A stretch of DNA of 64,000 bases from Symbiodinium natans (taxonomy: Eukaryota > Sar > Dinophyceae > Suessiales > Symbiodiniaceae), in contig CAJNDS010002275.1 of assembly GCA_905221605.1 (NCBI GenBank), forward strand, positions 281,001 through 345,000, read 5' to 3'. Below are positions 11,438-22,579 of the stretch, one piece after another; positions within the stretch are counted from its first letter, which is position 1; each line of letters starts with the position of its first letter. The translations under genes and the position numbers were made by a program. Below the pieces are notes generated by a model. That model was not told the origin of the DNA. It worked only from the letters and a program-made list of their open reading frames with translations, and did no database searches.

Positions 11438-14400
11438 GTTGCCAGGACGCGCTTAGATTCGCAGCTTAGACTTGCCTCGCCTCATTTTGATTGAAACTTG
11501 GCTTTACCGCATTTACCTCATTCTGCTTGAGGTTTGGCGAACAGGATGGCCTGGCGTCTCAGAGATGTTTGCACGAAGATCTGATACAGCATGTGTGGCA
11601 CTGCGTGTATCTCTCGAGGCGCGCAGAAATGCTTCTTTCGCAAGTCAGATGGTGGCCGTGAAGTTCTTGAAGGATGGTCAGCAGGTACGTGCACAATATC
11701 CCAAAGTCTAGTTCTTGCTCCATCGGACCGGCTCAAAGTAAAAAGCATGCGCTGTTGCTACAGGTACAAAGGCGTGTGCTCCATCCTCCATTCCCGAAGC
11801 TTTCCAGGCTGTGTAACATCTACTGTGTCATCACATGTCCCATGATTCCACATACTGCTTTCCCTGCAGGCTTCGAAAACTTCAGACTTGCTGAAGCGCT
11901 GTGATGCAGCTCAGATGCAGCTTCTGATGTAGGGCATTTTTGGTGTATGACCATAGAACTGGCTCCGAGGCTGGTCTTTCTGATTCATGTCCCGACATGG
12001 CGAAAGCCGTGAACACTTGGCAGTTTGCCATCAGAAATCTGAAAAAGGCAGGCGGTCGTATGCTAGAGCTGCTTGAGCTTGAATGTTGTCGTGTTCCTGG
12101 ACTTAGCGCATTGAAGGCTGCAGGGTCCAAGCTGGATGCAGGGACCCTTCAATATGTCAGCCAGATCGAGGCAGGACTAGTTCATAGTCGCAGACCTGAA
12201 GCCAAAGTCCTTGTGTGCAGGCCGACACTACTGCCTTTGCAGCACAGATGAGTGATCAGAATTTTCCTCTCATCATGTCAAACAACCGGCAGGCGGGTTA
12301 CGTGCATGCTGCTGCAATCAACTCGAGAATCGAGAACCGAATAAGAAATGCTACAGAAAACACAAAAACTAGTAAGAGCTAACCACTGGGCAACATGTGT
12401 TCAACTCTGCTTTGGTTTATGCATGTAGATGCCGGAAAACTACTCTCACAAACTGGAGTAGAGACGGATGTCTACTGGGTGACAAATGCAGTACTGTAGA
12501 ACCACAACTGAAACGGGAGAAGCAGCCTAAACTTGAGACACAAAATCTTGCAAGCATAAGCATACTATATCGTGCCGACGAGCCTTGACTTATGCTGCTG
12601 TAGAATACAAGCCCTACTTGTATGACTAGATTACACTTACTATGCTATATACCTGCGCCTGGTGGGTGTGACGACTGTCGTGCACATGCGACCAGACCAG
12701 ACCGTTTGGGAATGGCAATGTGTGTGCTGATGCCGCCACATGAGATTTCATTGAATCCTGTACAGACCTTTATATGAAACAGGGTTTATATTTCTTTTCT
12801 TCGTGAATATATTATATGGTTCCCTACCAATCTTGGTGAGTGTACATGTTGGGTGTCCTTATAGGGATACAACTAGTAAAAACCCTACTGCATATCAGAG
12901 TCTATCAGACAAAGCAGTGGGAGGGTCAGCAGGATGGCATTGCACATAGCAGGCCCAGTGAGGGTTTGAGAGCTAATGCTCGAGTCGAGGTTTCTGTGTC
13001 CGACTCCAAAAGAGTCCTGTAGCGTTCTGCCCGTCGTTTGTTGGCCCTTGCATGAGCTTCAAATACGATATCCATCAACGTCAGTTATGCTGTCCTATGT
13101 TGTCCTTCGCCCATTGCGACGTTAAAGAGCCAGTGCTGCACTGTTTGTTGCGACAGGTCTTCCAGGCGCTGCAATCCTGGATGGACAGTCAACCGAAGGC
13201 CGGTCACATGATGTCACCTTCACAACAGACATGTCACAACAACTTTTCTGAGACAGCTAGAAATTCAGAATCCAGATTGGAACAGATGTAAGCGCGTAAC
13301 AAAAGCAAGTAATACTGTTGCACATCTTGCAGGTTCAAGTTGACACCAGCGACTCTTCCCTTCCACTCCCTTTGCGGGGGAGCTTCTGTGGGCCAGTGGC
13401 ATGTTATGGAGCCTTGGCCGGACTTTGTCACCCACCTTCTGTCACCCTCGTAGTCGTAGACTGTGAATTGTGGGGACACTGTCCACTGTCCATGTGAATT
13501 CTGTATGCAGCGTTCTTTGTTCGAGGAAGCGCCTAATGCTTCGGCGACTTCAACGTGAAATGCCGCAACACATCTTGAGAGAGGAAGAGAGTAAGTTATT
13601 GTAGACTAGTTACTAGTTTGTGGAAGTAGGGCGCATGCATCAGCAAAGGGCATGCGCTTGACTTGCGTGTGTATGTATTTGACACATGCTGCATCTTAGT
13701 ATACCTTTGCCGAAGCATGAAGCATCTGTCTCTGCGGAGACACGAGCAGACGTGGTACGCGTACTTGTCGTAGTACCCAGATGCACATCTCGATCATCTA
13801 GAGAACCTGGGCACAGGCTTACACAACGGAATGTACTTCAGTACGGTATGCAGGCACAATCGCCCTGGATGTAAACTTATTCCCTGGCCGTAGTTTTGCT
13901 CATGGCTTTACTCTTATGAGCGCATGATGCGAAGCCAAGCTGAATGCGCTTAGCTTACCTGAACAAAGACCAAATCGTCGAATCGCGAGTGCCGTCGAGA
14001 CAGCACTTTGGAGAAATGCAACGTGCAGTTTGGTACACTGTCAGACACGATGAAGAGTGGCACAGCACTGCATGCTTCAGATTCACTGGGACAGGTGGAT
14101 TCTCACTCTTTTCACCCAGCCCCTCTGCTTTGATGCCGCTGCCCGCTAGCCTGGCAAGTGCTAACGAAATGAAGAGATGCATCGAATGCAGAGCAAGCAA
14201 CCACGGATGCCAGGTGTTTGGGACCTTATCGTATGCGATGGCCTGCAGGTGTGAAGAGAAGTTAAGAGGGTACACAGAGCATGGCTCGATGAGAGAATGG
14301 CATAATTGTCATAGCAAGGGGGACCAGAGGATCGCCCAGTCCAGGCCGTGGTTCTGATCGCCCTGGGCGTCGTCAAGCTATGGAGATCAAGGCAGATCCA

Positions 14401-14555
14401 TCCGACATGCCTGTATATGCCTGTGAGCTGGCAGTGGGAGGCTCTTGCAAGAAGATACAGAAGGCATCCTCGAAATGCTAAGCATGCGCGATGGTGAGCC
14501 ACTTGCTGGAGGCAGCTCTTCTTTGCTGTCTTGCTGTCCCCCCTCCTCTTCCTAG
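11438..14555. other. Unresolved; scattered exon-like segments
   Basis: The best candidates are 11,940-12,251 (helical, Lys/Leu/Glu-rich, 103 codons), 13,159-13,230 (after GCGACAG) and 13,333-13,452 (after CATCTTGCAG). At 13,234-13,479 the minus strand is also open, so the strand is unclear there. No domain is recognised. Around 12,600-12,850 the sequence is AT-rich and stop-dense. Confidence 0.25.
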
Positions 14556-14700
14556 TTGCCAGGCGAGATCGTCAAGGCGGCGCTGGCACTCGAATCTCAG
14601 ATCGCGCCTGGTTCCCAGGGCACATTGCTCGCAACCGGGCGACAGTGCAGCTCTGGGGGCAGCATGCCGAGTTTCGCTTTGCACGCCCAGGCCGTGCAAC
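14556..14700 (+). CDS. Unidentified exon with strong acceptor
   Basis: The segment follows one of the best acceptors in the window, a 25-nt pyrimidine tract ending in CCTAG, and stops just before GTGAAT. It is open for 48 codons, rich in Ala, Leu, Gln and Ser with two basic residues. It matches no family I know. No flanking exon can be joined. Confidence 0.33.
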
Positions 14701-15103
14701 GTGAATAAGAGTTCCCAGGACAGTTAATACCTGAAGCATGAAAGCATTTCTACCGCCTATTTTGTTTTGCAGTCGTGCTTAGGCATTTAAAAATACTCCG
14801 GACGCTTTGCGACAAGAGGTGAGGCTGTACTCGCGGAAGGCTCCTTTGAACATGCCGCGCGCTTCAATCCAACAAATGCACTGTTTCAAGGGATTCGTTC
14901 TGGTTGTGCGTGCTGCTAGCTGCGGCAGCAAGTGACACACCAGCTCCAGAAGTTCCAGACACCCTTGAACCTGCAATAGCCTCTAAACCCTTCAACCACG
15001 AACCCGGGACTACTCCATACTTGCGGTTGCCGCAGCTTTGAAACAGAACCTCATCGCACAATCAGCAGACTTGAAGGCAGGACCCCCAACCCAAAGAAGG
15101 TGA

Positions 15104-15343
15104 TTGACTACTGCCCCCTCTCGCAGCAGCTCGGCGCAGGCAAATATCAAGAAACGTCCGTGGAAGCGGAGTCCGTTGTTAAATGTCTTCGCAGAAGCTC
15201 CGCAGAAGCCCGTCGGCGGATACTTATTTTATCTTATTTTTTGCAAAGGATCTGCCAAGAAATCAAAGCCACCGCTCATCTTGCGCCTGGGACCGAAACC
15301 CTCAATGCTGGCCGAGGCTGTCCGGGGACAGTGGTTTGGCTAG
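15104..15343 (+). CDS. Possible HMG-box fragment
   Basis: The frame contains A-P-Q-K-P-V-G-G-Y-L-F-Y-L after a basic, Ser/Lys/Arg-rich stretch. That resembles the start of dinoflagellate HMG-box proteins (P-K-K-P-x-G-G-Y/A), which bind and bend DNA. The rest of the box (W-K-x-L and the C-terminal helix) is not clear: the frame ends at a TAG after G-Q-W-F-G. It may be a truncated copy, a pseudogene, or an exon that continues after an intron. The frame is interrupted by a TGA upstream. Confidence 0.28.
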   Translation: MTTAPSRSSSAQANIKKRPWKRSPLLNVFAEAPQKPVGGYLFYLIFCKGSAKKSKPPLILRLGPKPSMLAEAVRGQWFG

Positions 15344-16680
15344 AAATGTGACCTATCCATGTTATCCCTTAGCTGCTTCATTGTTCCCAGCCGGGCCAGA
15401 GGACCCTCTTCCCTGACTGCTCTTGAAACATTCTCAAACTGTGCGCGCCCATCTGGCCGCAAACGCCCCGCACGATAGCCTGCACACCCCGATCACCCAG
15501 CGAGCAACTCGCTGTTTTCGTCTGGCCTTGGGCACTACTATTCTATGGCGACTGACAAGAAGCATGTGAAACTAAACCCGAAACTATTAAGCCATCCAAT
15601 GGTCCAACCCCCAAACAGCAGTCTGCAGCTGCATGTTCTTGCCACGCTGCAGCCATGCACGTGCAAGTCTCACTGGCGGGCGCCGCCTGACAAAAGACCT
15701 GGCGGCACGCTGCAGCTGCCGTAAGTTGCACACTGATGTCCAGGAAACGATGATTGCCTCAACGCCTCAGGAAGAACTCCAGCGCAGTAGCGCTGTCATT
15801 GCGGCATATGACGGCACTGGTTTTCACTGCACAACTTGCGTTTTAGCTGCTCTACTCCGCTAGCTGCGACAGGACTTAACGTCTTAGTCTTAGTAGACAA
15901 AGCTCTGGAACTACCAAAAAACTTGCAGAAGCCCATACTAGATGTGCGCAATATGTACATGCTTAGCAGCCACTTCATCCAGAAAACCCTGCGGCGGTCA
16001 GGACCATTCGAACACGTGGAGGCAAGGGCCGCCTGTGAAAACATAGGTTGCATCGGCCAACATTTTTTGACTCAATGCTACGACTGCTTCCAACACCTGG
16101 TTAATGTTGCACTGGCTTTCATAAGGCCCCCCCAAACAAACTTGGAGCCTCTATAAAGAACTTCGCGGCGTCGGGCTGGCCCCTGGACTACCTACGGGCC
16201 TCGTTTCGTAATGAAATTCAATAAGGCTTTGTCAGATTCCTGGAGCCCAATGCCCTCAGGGACTCAAGCCTTACTGAACCCTTAAAAACAAAAAACATCC
16301 GGACAAAAACTTGTGGTTCTAGCGGGTCACCCCAACCAACTGATGTCGCAGAATAAATTTTCGAAACTTGTGATTATAGACTTACTACCGCCGCCCAAAA
16401 ACAGGAACATAATTTAACTTCGGTCCGGCCGGAAACGAATGGAAATTTAGGTATGGCGGGGTTATTGTATGGTTTGCTTTGAAACCTAACACCGCAACTT
16501 CGATGCCACCAAAAAAGACCAAACCGGCAGCTTGTTTTCGATTTCCTAATTTTAATGCTACGCGACCCGCCTCGGCCTGGCCCAGTGCAGCCCCCGGAGC
16601 TTGTGGAGCATGCACGCACTGTGCAAGCGCTGCAGCTAGTCAGTCATCACATTTCATCAAGGTGTCGAGGGCACTGTGGT
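15344..16680. other. No named feature
   Basis: A + strand frame of 106 codons (15,836-16,156) and shorter frames on both strands are present, none with a recognised motif. Region 16,100-16,400 has C-runs and looks non-coding. Confidence 0.3.
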
Positions 16681-16686
16681 CTTCGT

Positions 16687-16738
16687 GGGGGGGGGGGTGG
16701 GGGGGGGGAGGGGGAGGGGGCGGGGCGGCGGGTGGGGC
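16687..16738 (+). repeat. G-run tract with G-quadruplex potential
   Basis: About 50 bases are almost all G on the + strand, with runs of 9-12 G broken by single T, A or C, then shorter GGGG and GGGGC runs. Four or more runs of at least four G lie close together, the pattern expected for stable G-quadruplexes. It produces long Gly- and Pro-rich shadow frames on both strands that are not genes. Confidence 0.9.
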
Positions 16739-16991
16739 CCAAAGCTGCCCTGTGCCGCCCGCGCCGCCACCCCCGTTTGCCTCGGGGGGTACCCATTGCA
16801 GGCAAAAAAACGCCAAATAAAGGGTGGGTCCCCTGGTGTTGGGAGGGGATTAAAGGTGGCGTGCCTGCTTTGTGCCACCCATACACCTACGACCCGAGGC
16901 CTCGGCAATGACTCCTCAGAACATGTGAAGAAGTTGTAAGGGGTTCACCTTTGCGCAGTGTGTCCTCATCATCTCTGCATATCCGTTACAG

Positions 16992-17459
16992 AACTTGCCT
17001 GACTTCTTTAAGCTTCTCCTGGTCGTCAAGGCCTGGTAGCATCAGCGATGGGACCGGTGTGAGGACAGTCTGGAAGGGTTTGATTGTGATGCGATTTCTC
17101 AACCCCTTGACGTGAAGACACTTGACCTGGCCAGGCCAAGCAAGCTGTTCGCTGAGTGGGAGACCGCATGTCCTGCTGAAGTCGCAGACTTTCGGAGGCT
17201 GATCAACGACAAGTATCCATCTTCTGTGCGTAGCTGTAGCTCGCAAAGCTGGCAGGGCGGAAGCTGAGATTTGCGCAAGCAGGGATGCGGCTGAGCTTCA
17301 TTAGCCCACCTTCCTGCAGCATTTGCTGTATTTTCAGTGCCGATCTACTAAGCGTCCTGGAGGATTGGTACCAGTCAGAGTCTCAAGATTCCGATGCAGT
17401 CGTTAGCATCGGTGAGGGTGGTTGGCCGGTGCCTCAGGACAGCGCAACAGGAGACTGAA
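16992..17459 (+). CDS. Unidentified candidate gene
   Basis: Segment 16,992-17,267 is open in one frame except for a TAG at 17,037-17,039. It reads like protein on both sides of it (N-L-P-D-F-F-K-L-L-L, and later F-A-E-W-E-T-A-C-P-A-E). A second segment, about 17,337-17,459, after TATTTTCAG, gives an acidic run ending in a TGA. The TAG may fall in an unseen short intron, or mark decay. Frame and splice sites are not proven and no family is recognised. Confidence 0.28.
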
Positions 17460-20400
17460 GCAAAAAGACTACAAAAACAAGTTGCACGTGACTAAATAAG
17501 GTGCGATGAAAGTGCCGAGCGGGTTGCAGTCGGAACCACGAGGCACAGTGATGCAATCTGCAGTGGTATGCAATTTGCGACATACACTGACACTGATCAT
17601 GGCTGCAGAGCTGTTACTTCAAGTGTGTCTGAGACTGCCTTGACAAAGGTCAGACCAGCAGGGCTGCACGAGCATAGCTCCGGTTTGCTCTGGCATGCAG
17701 GCTCAGACTGGGTAAGCTCAACTTTGCAGTGGAGACTTCGAGCTATCATAAGCTATTTTCCCCAAATGTTCCAAGCCATGTCTCCCTATCATTATCAAGC
17801 TCTATAAAGCTCTGGAATCGGGGCTACATTGCATTTTGTCTTGGTGACCTGGTGGGTTTGGTGTTTGAAAGGCGCCCGAACACAAAGCCAAACAAACTCC
17901 TTCCCCGCTGTACTCTTCAAGTCTTGGTTTTCATTGATAAGATCATGAGGGAATCGCGGTGCCTCATCATGTGGGAATCGCGGTGCCTCATTCTTTATTC
18001 AGGGAAAATGATTCGAAAGTCGAAGCCGATACTTCCACTCAGAAACTTTCGCTCGAATCACGTAGATAGCGAACGCCTGAGCGTGACTCTACGTGTGCAT
18101 TTTCGCAAACCACAATTGTGCATGCCCGGGGTCGGGGGGGCGAAAGCTGACCATGCGGCTGTGTCCTTCTCGGTCTATGGACCGGTACAAGTTCTGAAGG
18201 AATCGGTACCCTACTATTGCAGTTGCAGCGCAAGTCAAACATACTGTAAGTAAGCATGACCTCTCAGGCTCCAGAAGTCCAGAAGACTTGTGGTGGGGCT
18301 TCCTGACATGAGGTCATGAAGGGTTCAGACCTTGAAGCTGAACCTCTTGAGAAGATCTGTGTTGATCAGACATCTCTCTAGAAGGTAACAGGTCCTGGCG
18401 GTGCCACTTGGAAGCTCACTTGCGTATTAACAGTATCCGAGAGTCGACAAGAAAAGCGAAACAGATGCAGCGGCTGTTGTATCATGTTGTATCTATTGAT
18501 GCTTTGGACAAAAGCTGCAAGATGCCACTGCGCCCCAGCCCATCCCAGCCCAGCAAGCTGATCAGCCCCGAACCAATGTATACTGTGCAATCTCCGAGAG
18601 CTCATGCCAGTTCTTGTGCCACCTGAGTCTGTGGGTTAATCGTGGTTTGCGTGTTGCACTTGTTGCAGAAGTGCTTTTTGGGTGGAGCTGGCCAGGATCA
18701 AGTCTCCATAGCTGCAGGAGCACCAGGCACAGCTTGACAAGACTATGAAATGTTGTTATTAATTTGTTTTTTGCATGTACTTGCTTTGCTCTCTCTTTTT
18801 TGGGGTTTTAAGCGTCACATGAGAGAGAGGGAGAGCGGAGAGAGAGAGAGAGAGAGACAACGTAGGTCCGCCTGATGAAGCTGGACAGGCTGCCTCAGCC
18901 CAAGAGTGAGATCCAGTGAGTGAGTGAGAGCTCTTTGAGATGTTTTGTGTGAAGTTTCTCCGCTCATCAATGCTCACCGCTTCTCTTGAAACTTGCTGAA
19001 TGCGAAGCAGAAGGCTCAATCTTAGTTGCAGGTTTAGATGTTCAAGGGCCAGGGTTTGAGAAAATCTGAGTTCGATGGACATTTGGGCGACAAACGTTTG
19101 CAAGATGTCAAGTCCATGCGTCCGGTTTGAGCAATTTTACGTTGCTTTTGAACGTCTTCGAGCTGCAGCAATAGGTAGGGTATCTGAGTGTATCATATGT
19201 CAGCGTCTTTGCGCTCCACGGATCCATTCGCAAATTGCATTTCATCTTGCTCAGCCCGTTTTACGACACCTCAAAAGGGGAGTGTGCCTCGAAGCACGTG
19301 GGAGTTCCACGGTCCACTCGGCAGGCCTTGCGAGGAGTTCTGCATCGTGAGCACTTTTGTGTCAGGGTGGAGGGTCGTGTTGCAGTGTTGCAGCTGCGCT
19401 CTTATACACCGTTCTTATACATCTATATACTGTGTCAATTCTGCATTCTTAGAAGATCTTGAGGGATGTTGTCGCATCTTATCATCGGAGCTTTCGTCAC
19501 CGAGTCGCGAAAAGCTTCGTCATCCGAAAGCTGTCAGAGACAGGTGTCTGTCTCAATGACATCACCGAAAGCTCACCATCGAAAACTGCGTCAATGTGGA
19601 GAGTCTACCCTGACAGCTTTTCCATCCTTTGATGATGAGTGAATCATCAGCATTGTGGTTAAACTCTTATAGTCTTATAGTGCTATTACATGTTTGCATC
19701 CCTGCGCTCGGCTTTGTGGCTTGCACGCCGCAAGAAAGGAGGGGTATGTGACGGTATCTGTTTGTGTGGATGACTGCTTGTGCGAGTCTTCTCACAATTA
19801 TAAGAATTGATCCTTCAGCCTGTTCCTCTTCCTCTCTGTAGCCGAAGGTCTCGCATTCAATCGGAGCGGAGGCCAAGGTGAGCTGTGTCGCAGAAGACAT
19901 GCTATCACATGCTATCACATTCCATTCCCTGTTGTCACATGTCTTTCGTGCTCACCGAACAGCGTGCTGTTGCTTGCTGACTCAGTTGATCGACTGTGAT
20001 AGACCGATAGATGGCGCAGGTTGCCGTGAATCCGTCTATGCCAGTCAGAAAACCATCCAGGCTGACATGTCTTGGCACAGTTTGATGTGAAAAGACTGCG
20101 TTCAGGATCCAGGTTTTCCGCTAATGTGCATATTCAAAATGAAAGTTCAGTTGCAGATGTATTCACTGTAGAAAGCTTGTGGGGGTCTGATTCAGCTCAA
20201 TGGGTTCGCTCAATGTTCCAATGCACTCCAGAAGCCAAAAGGTTGAGTTCCTTCAGCCTCATCTTGTCTCCAAACTCCTCAGCCATCCCAACAGCCAAAC
20301 TGTCACCTCCTTCCCACACGTCGACTTGCTGCCCATCAGTTCAATCCCTCTCCTAATCGGTATTTTCTGCAAGTGTAGTGGTGCATTGGGTTTTCTCAAC

Positions 20401-20892
20401 TGCTGTACCAGCATCACTCGTGGTCAACGGCGTGTTTTTGCAAAGTATAGGAAACGCGCAGACATCATGACACGTACAATTAATACGTGGCCTTGGTTGC
20501 CTGCTGTTGTTTACTGTCTTTGGAGATCCACTCCCAAGACCCAAAGGAAAGCAAAGCAATGGATCCTGAGAGACCATAAGCTCCAAAGGCCCCATACAGC
20601 AAACCCTGCAGTAAACTGTTTCTGTCCCCGCCTTTGCAGCCCGAAGCATGCTAGCCATGATTCCCAATCCACTACGAATCCGCCAATTCCAGACACCAGC
20701 GCTTCTAATTCCTAACAGTCCAAAACACATTCAAGTTCTAAGAATATTTCGGGGCACCCCATGGCACCCCGAGACATCCTGAGATCTCTAAGATCAGAGG
20801 TCCACTGCCGGATCTCGAAACGGAGGAAAGCGCACCGAGGGCGACCGAGGCCGAGCCCCAGGCGCGCGAAGCGCAAACTTGACGTCAAATTG
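17460..20892. other. Unresolved; weak exon candidates and microsatellites
   Basis: A frame at 19,453-19,630, after a pyrimidine-rich ATTCTTAG, is open for about 59 codons and basic. Frames at 17,729-18,253 and 20,072-20,356 are longer but unconvincing. 17,944-17,995 holds a short direct duplication (GGGAATCGCGGTGCCTCAT, two copies). No domain recognised. Confidence 0.25.
18824..18858 (+). repeat. (GA)n microsatellite
   Basis: An imperfect run of GAGAGA with a GCGGA interruption, about 35 bp. Confidence 0.85.
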
Positions 20893-20932
20893 AGAGAGAT
20901 GAGTCTGAGATGAGAGAGATGAGAGAGAGAGT
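20893..20932 (+). repeat. (GAGAGAT) / GA-rich microsatellite
   Basis: Several GAGAGATGAG units in tandem, imperfect, about 40 bp. Confidence 0.75.
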
Positions 20933-22392
20933 GCGCATATTTGTCCTTTTGGCTTCTTTCATGCCTTGCGGGGTTCCCTTGCGTTTCAATTTCGAAATGT
21001 TGGAAAAGAATATCAAGCAGTTCTAGATGTCGTCATAAAAAAAGACGATGTTGACGTATTTATATTGGACGAGCAGGCTCATTCCTGTCAGGAAACCCAA
21101 AGCGGTCGTCCTCCTTGGGATGTCTGGTCGGACCACTTCAGCCAACACCTCAGTCTTCAGGTTTTCGAGACGCCTCGCTTCAGCACGGTGATTTCAAAGG
21201 CTTGAAGTTCTATTGGCTGCCAAAAGCAACAAAGCAGCGTCACCCTCCGACACCTTGCCAGAGTCTAAAGTTTGTCGCACATGAGCTTATGATGGTTCTA
21301 TGAACTGGAGCACCTGAATCATGGCATGGGGATCTGAAAGGCTCATCAGTTGCAATTACATAATATCCTTGAGTGGGTTCAGGCACTCGATTGCAGTGGG
21401 CAGTGTAGCCAAATGCCTATACAGCCCTTGCACGACTTGCACGTCTTCAGATATGTAGCACAGTCCAGTAATTCCCGGGTCATGGCGCACAGCTGCCAAA
21501 GGGCTCAGTGGCAGCAACAGTTCGGGCGCAAGTGCTAGGGGACTGGGTGGATATGGTTGGATAGCAGCAGTGTGCTCAAAGTCACGACAGTGGCACGACC
21601 CAGCACACAGCAACAATGTGCGGGCATCAAGCATCGTGAACTTGTAGTTTTAGGACGCTCATGGTCTCCTGTTGTGTTCTCAGGTCTGGAGGGCCACTCA
21701 TGTGTGAGGAGGATCCACTCTACAGCTCTCCGAAGTATGCGGTCTGCTCAGTATGGCTTTTGCCGCAGTGAGAGCATGTGGCTGTTCACTTCCAATGCGT
21801 GCTGTTGGTTTGCAGTCGAAGGAATCAGTTGATGTTTTCTTTTCTGACTGCATGGCCGGAGGTGCTGTGCATTGCTGTGTCCTGCATTCGCTGCGTGAAT
21901 GTTCCACGTTCATGCCTTGCTGAGGTAAGAAGCGGTACGGGCACAAAGGCAAAGCTCGACGGGACTGACGTCCGCCGTGAGGAGGCCATCGAGAAAGACA
22001 GTAGTGCATCTTTTGTGTGGCATGCGATAGCAGCCAGCCCATGCGAGGCTGGGCACCGCCGCATGCCTGGCAACCCAGGCGCTTCAAATCGGAATGCCTG
22101 AATGAGGTTGCAAGTCAGCGAAGTCGTGAAGTTGCGTGAGCGCCCGCTTTCGAGACCGACAGGCCGTGAAGCTGGAGTCCGCATGCTAAAGGCTCACTGC
22201 TTTCATCCAGCAACCAGGAGTCTAAAAGGTAAAGTGTTCGGAGCGATCTTGTGGTCTTTTGGGTTGACAGCAGAATGTGCTGCAAGCACTGTTGCTCGCA
22301 GGCCTCCGGATCACCGCCAGCACCAGCTCCAGACATTCGTCGTGGAAACAGATCTGCGCCATCCAGGTCCTCCAGCAACCAGTCTTGGAGAC
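20933..22392. other. Unresolved
   Basis: A + strand frame at 20,966-21,205 has a plausible acidic segment (D-V-V-I-K-K-D-D-V-D-V-F-I-L-D-E). Others on both strands look like shadows. Nothing can be named. Confidence 0.2.
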
Positions 22393-22427
22393 TTGGCTAG
22401 GATTATCTAGGATTATCTAGGATTGCT
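22393..22427 (+). repeat. 12-bp tandem repeat at an exon edge
   Basis: The unit AGGATTATCTAG is repeated twice and followed by a partial third copy (AGGATT). It sits directly before the candidate exon at 22,421, and each unit ends in TAG, so each creates an acceptor-like site. Confidence 0.7.
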
Positions 22428-22579
22428 TGATCCGAATTGATGTGTACATTGGTCGGACTGTAACTTCTGTTCCTAGTGTGGAACAAGGACATCCAATTCC
22501 GTCGGCAGAAGCCGCAGTGGACTTGATCTTGAGGCCTGCGAAGCGGAAGAAACGTCAAACATACACTGTGCATGTGTAG
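22421..22579 (+). CDS. Unidentified candidate terminal exon
   Basis: After the last CTAG of the 12-bp repeat, a 52-codon frame runs to a TAG at 22,577. It is protein-like (I-D-V-Y-I-G-R-T-V-T-S-V-P-S) and ends in a basic R-P-A-K-R-K-K-R-Q-T stretch. No family is known to me. The upstream exon may be in 22,200-22,390. Confidence 0.3.
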   Translation, partial: DCLIRIDVYIGRTVTSVPSVEQGHPIPSAEAAVDLILRPAKRKKRQTYTVHV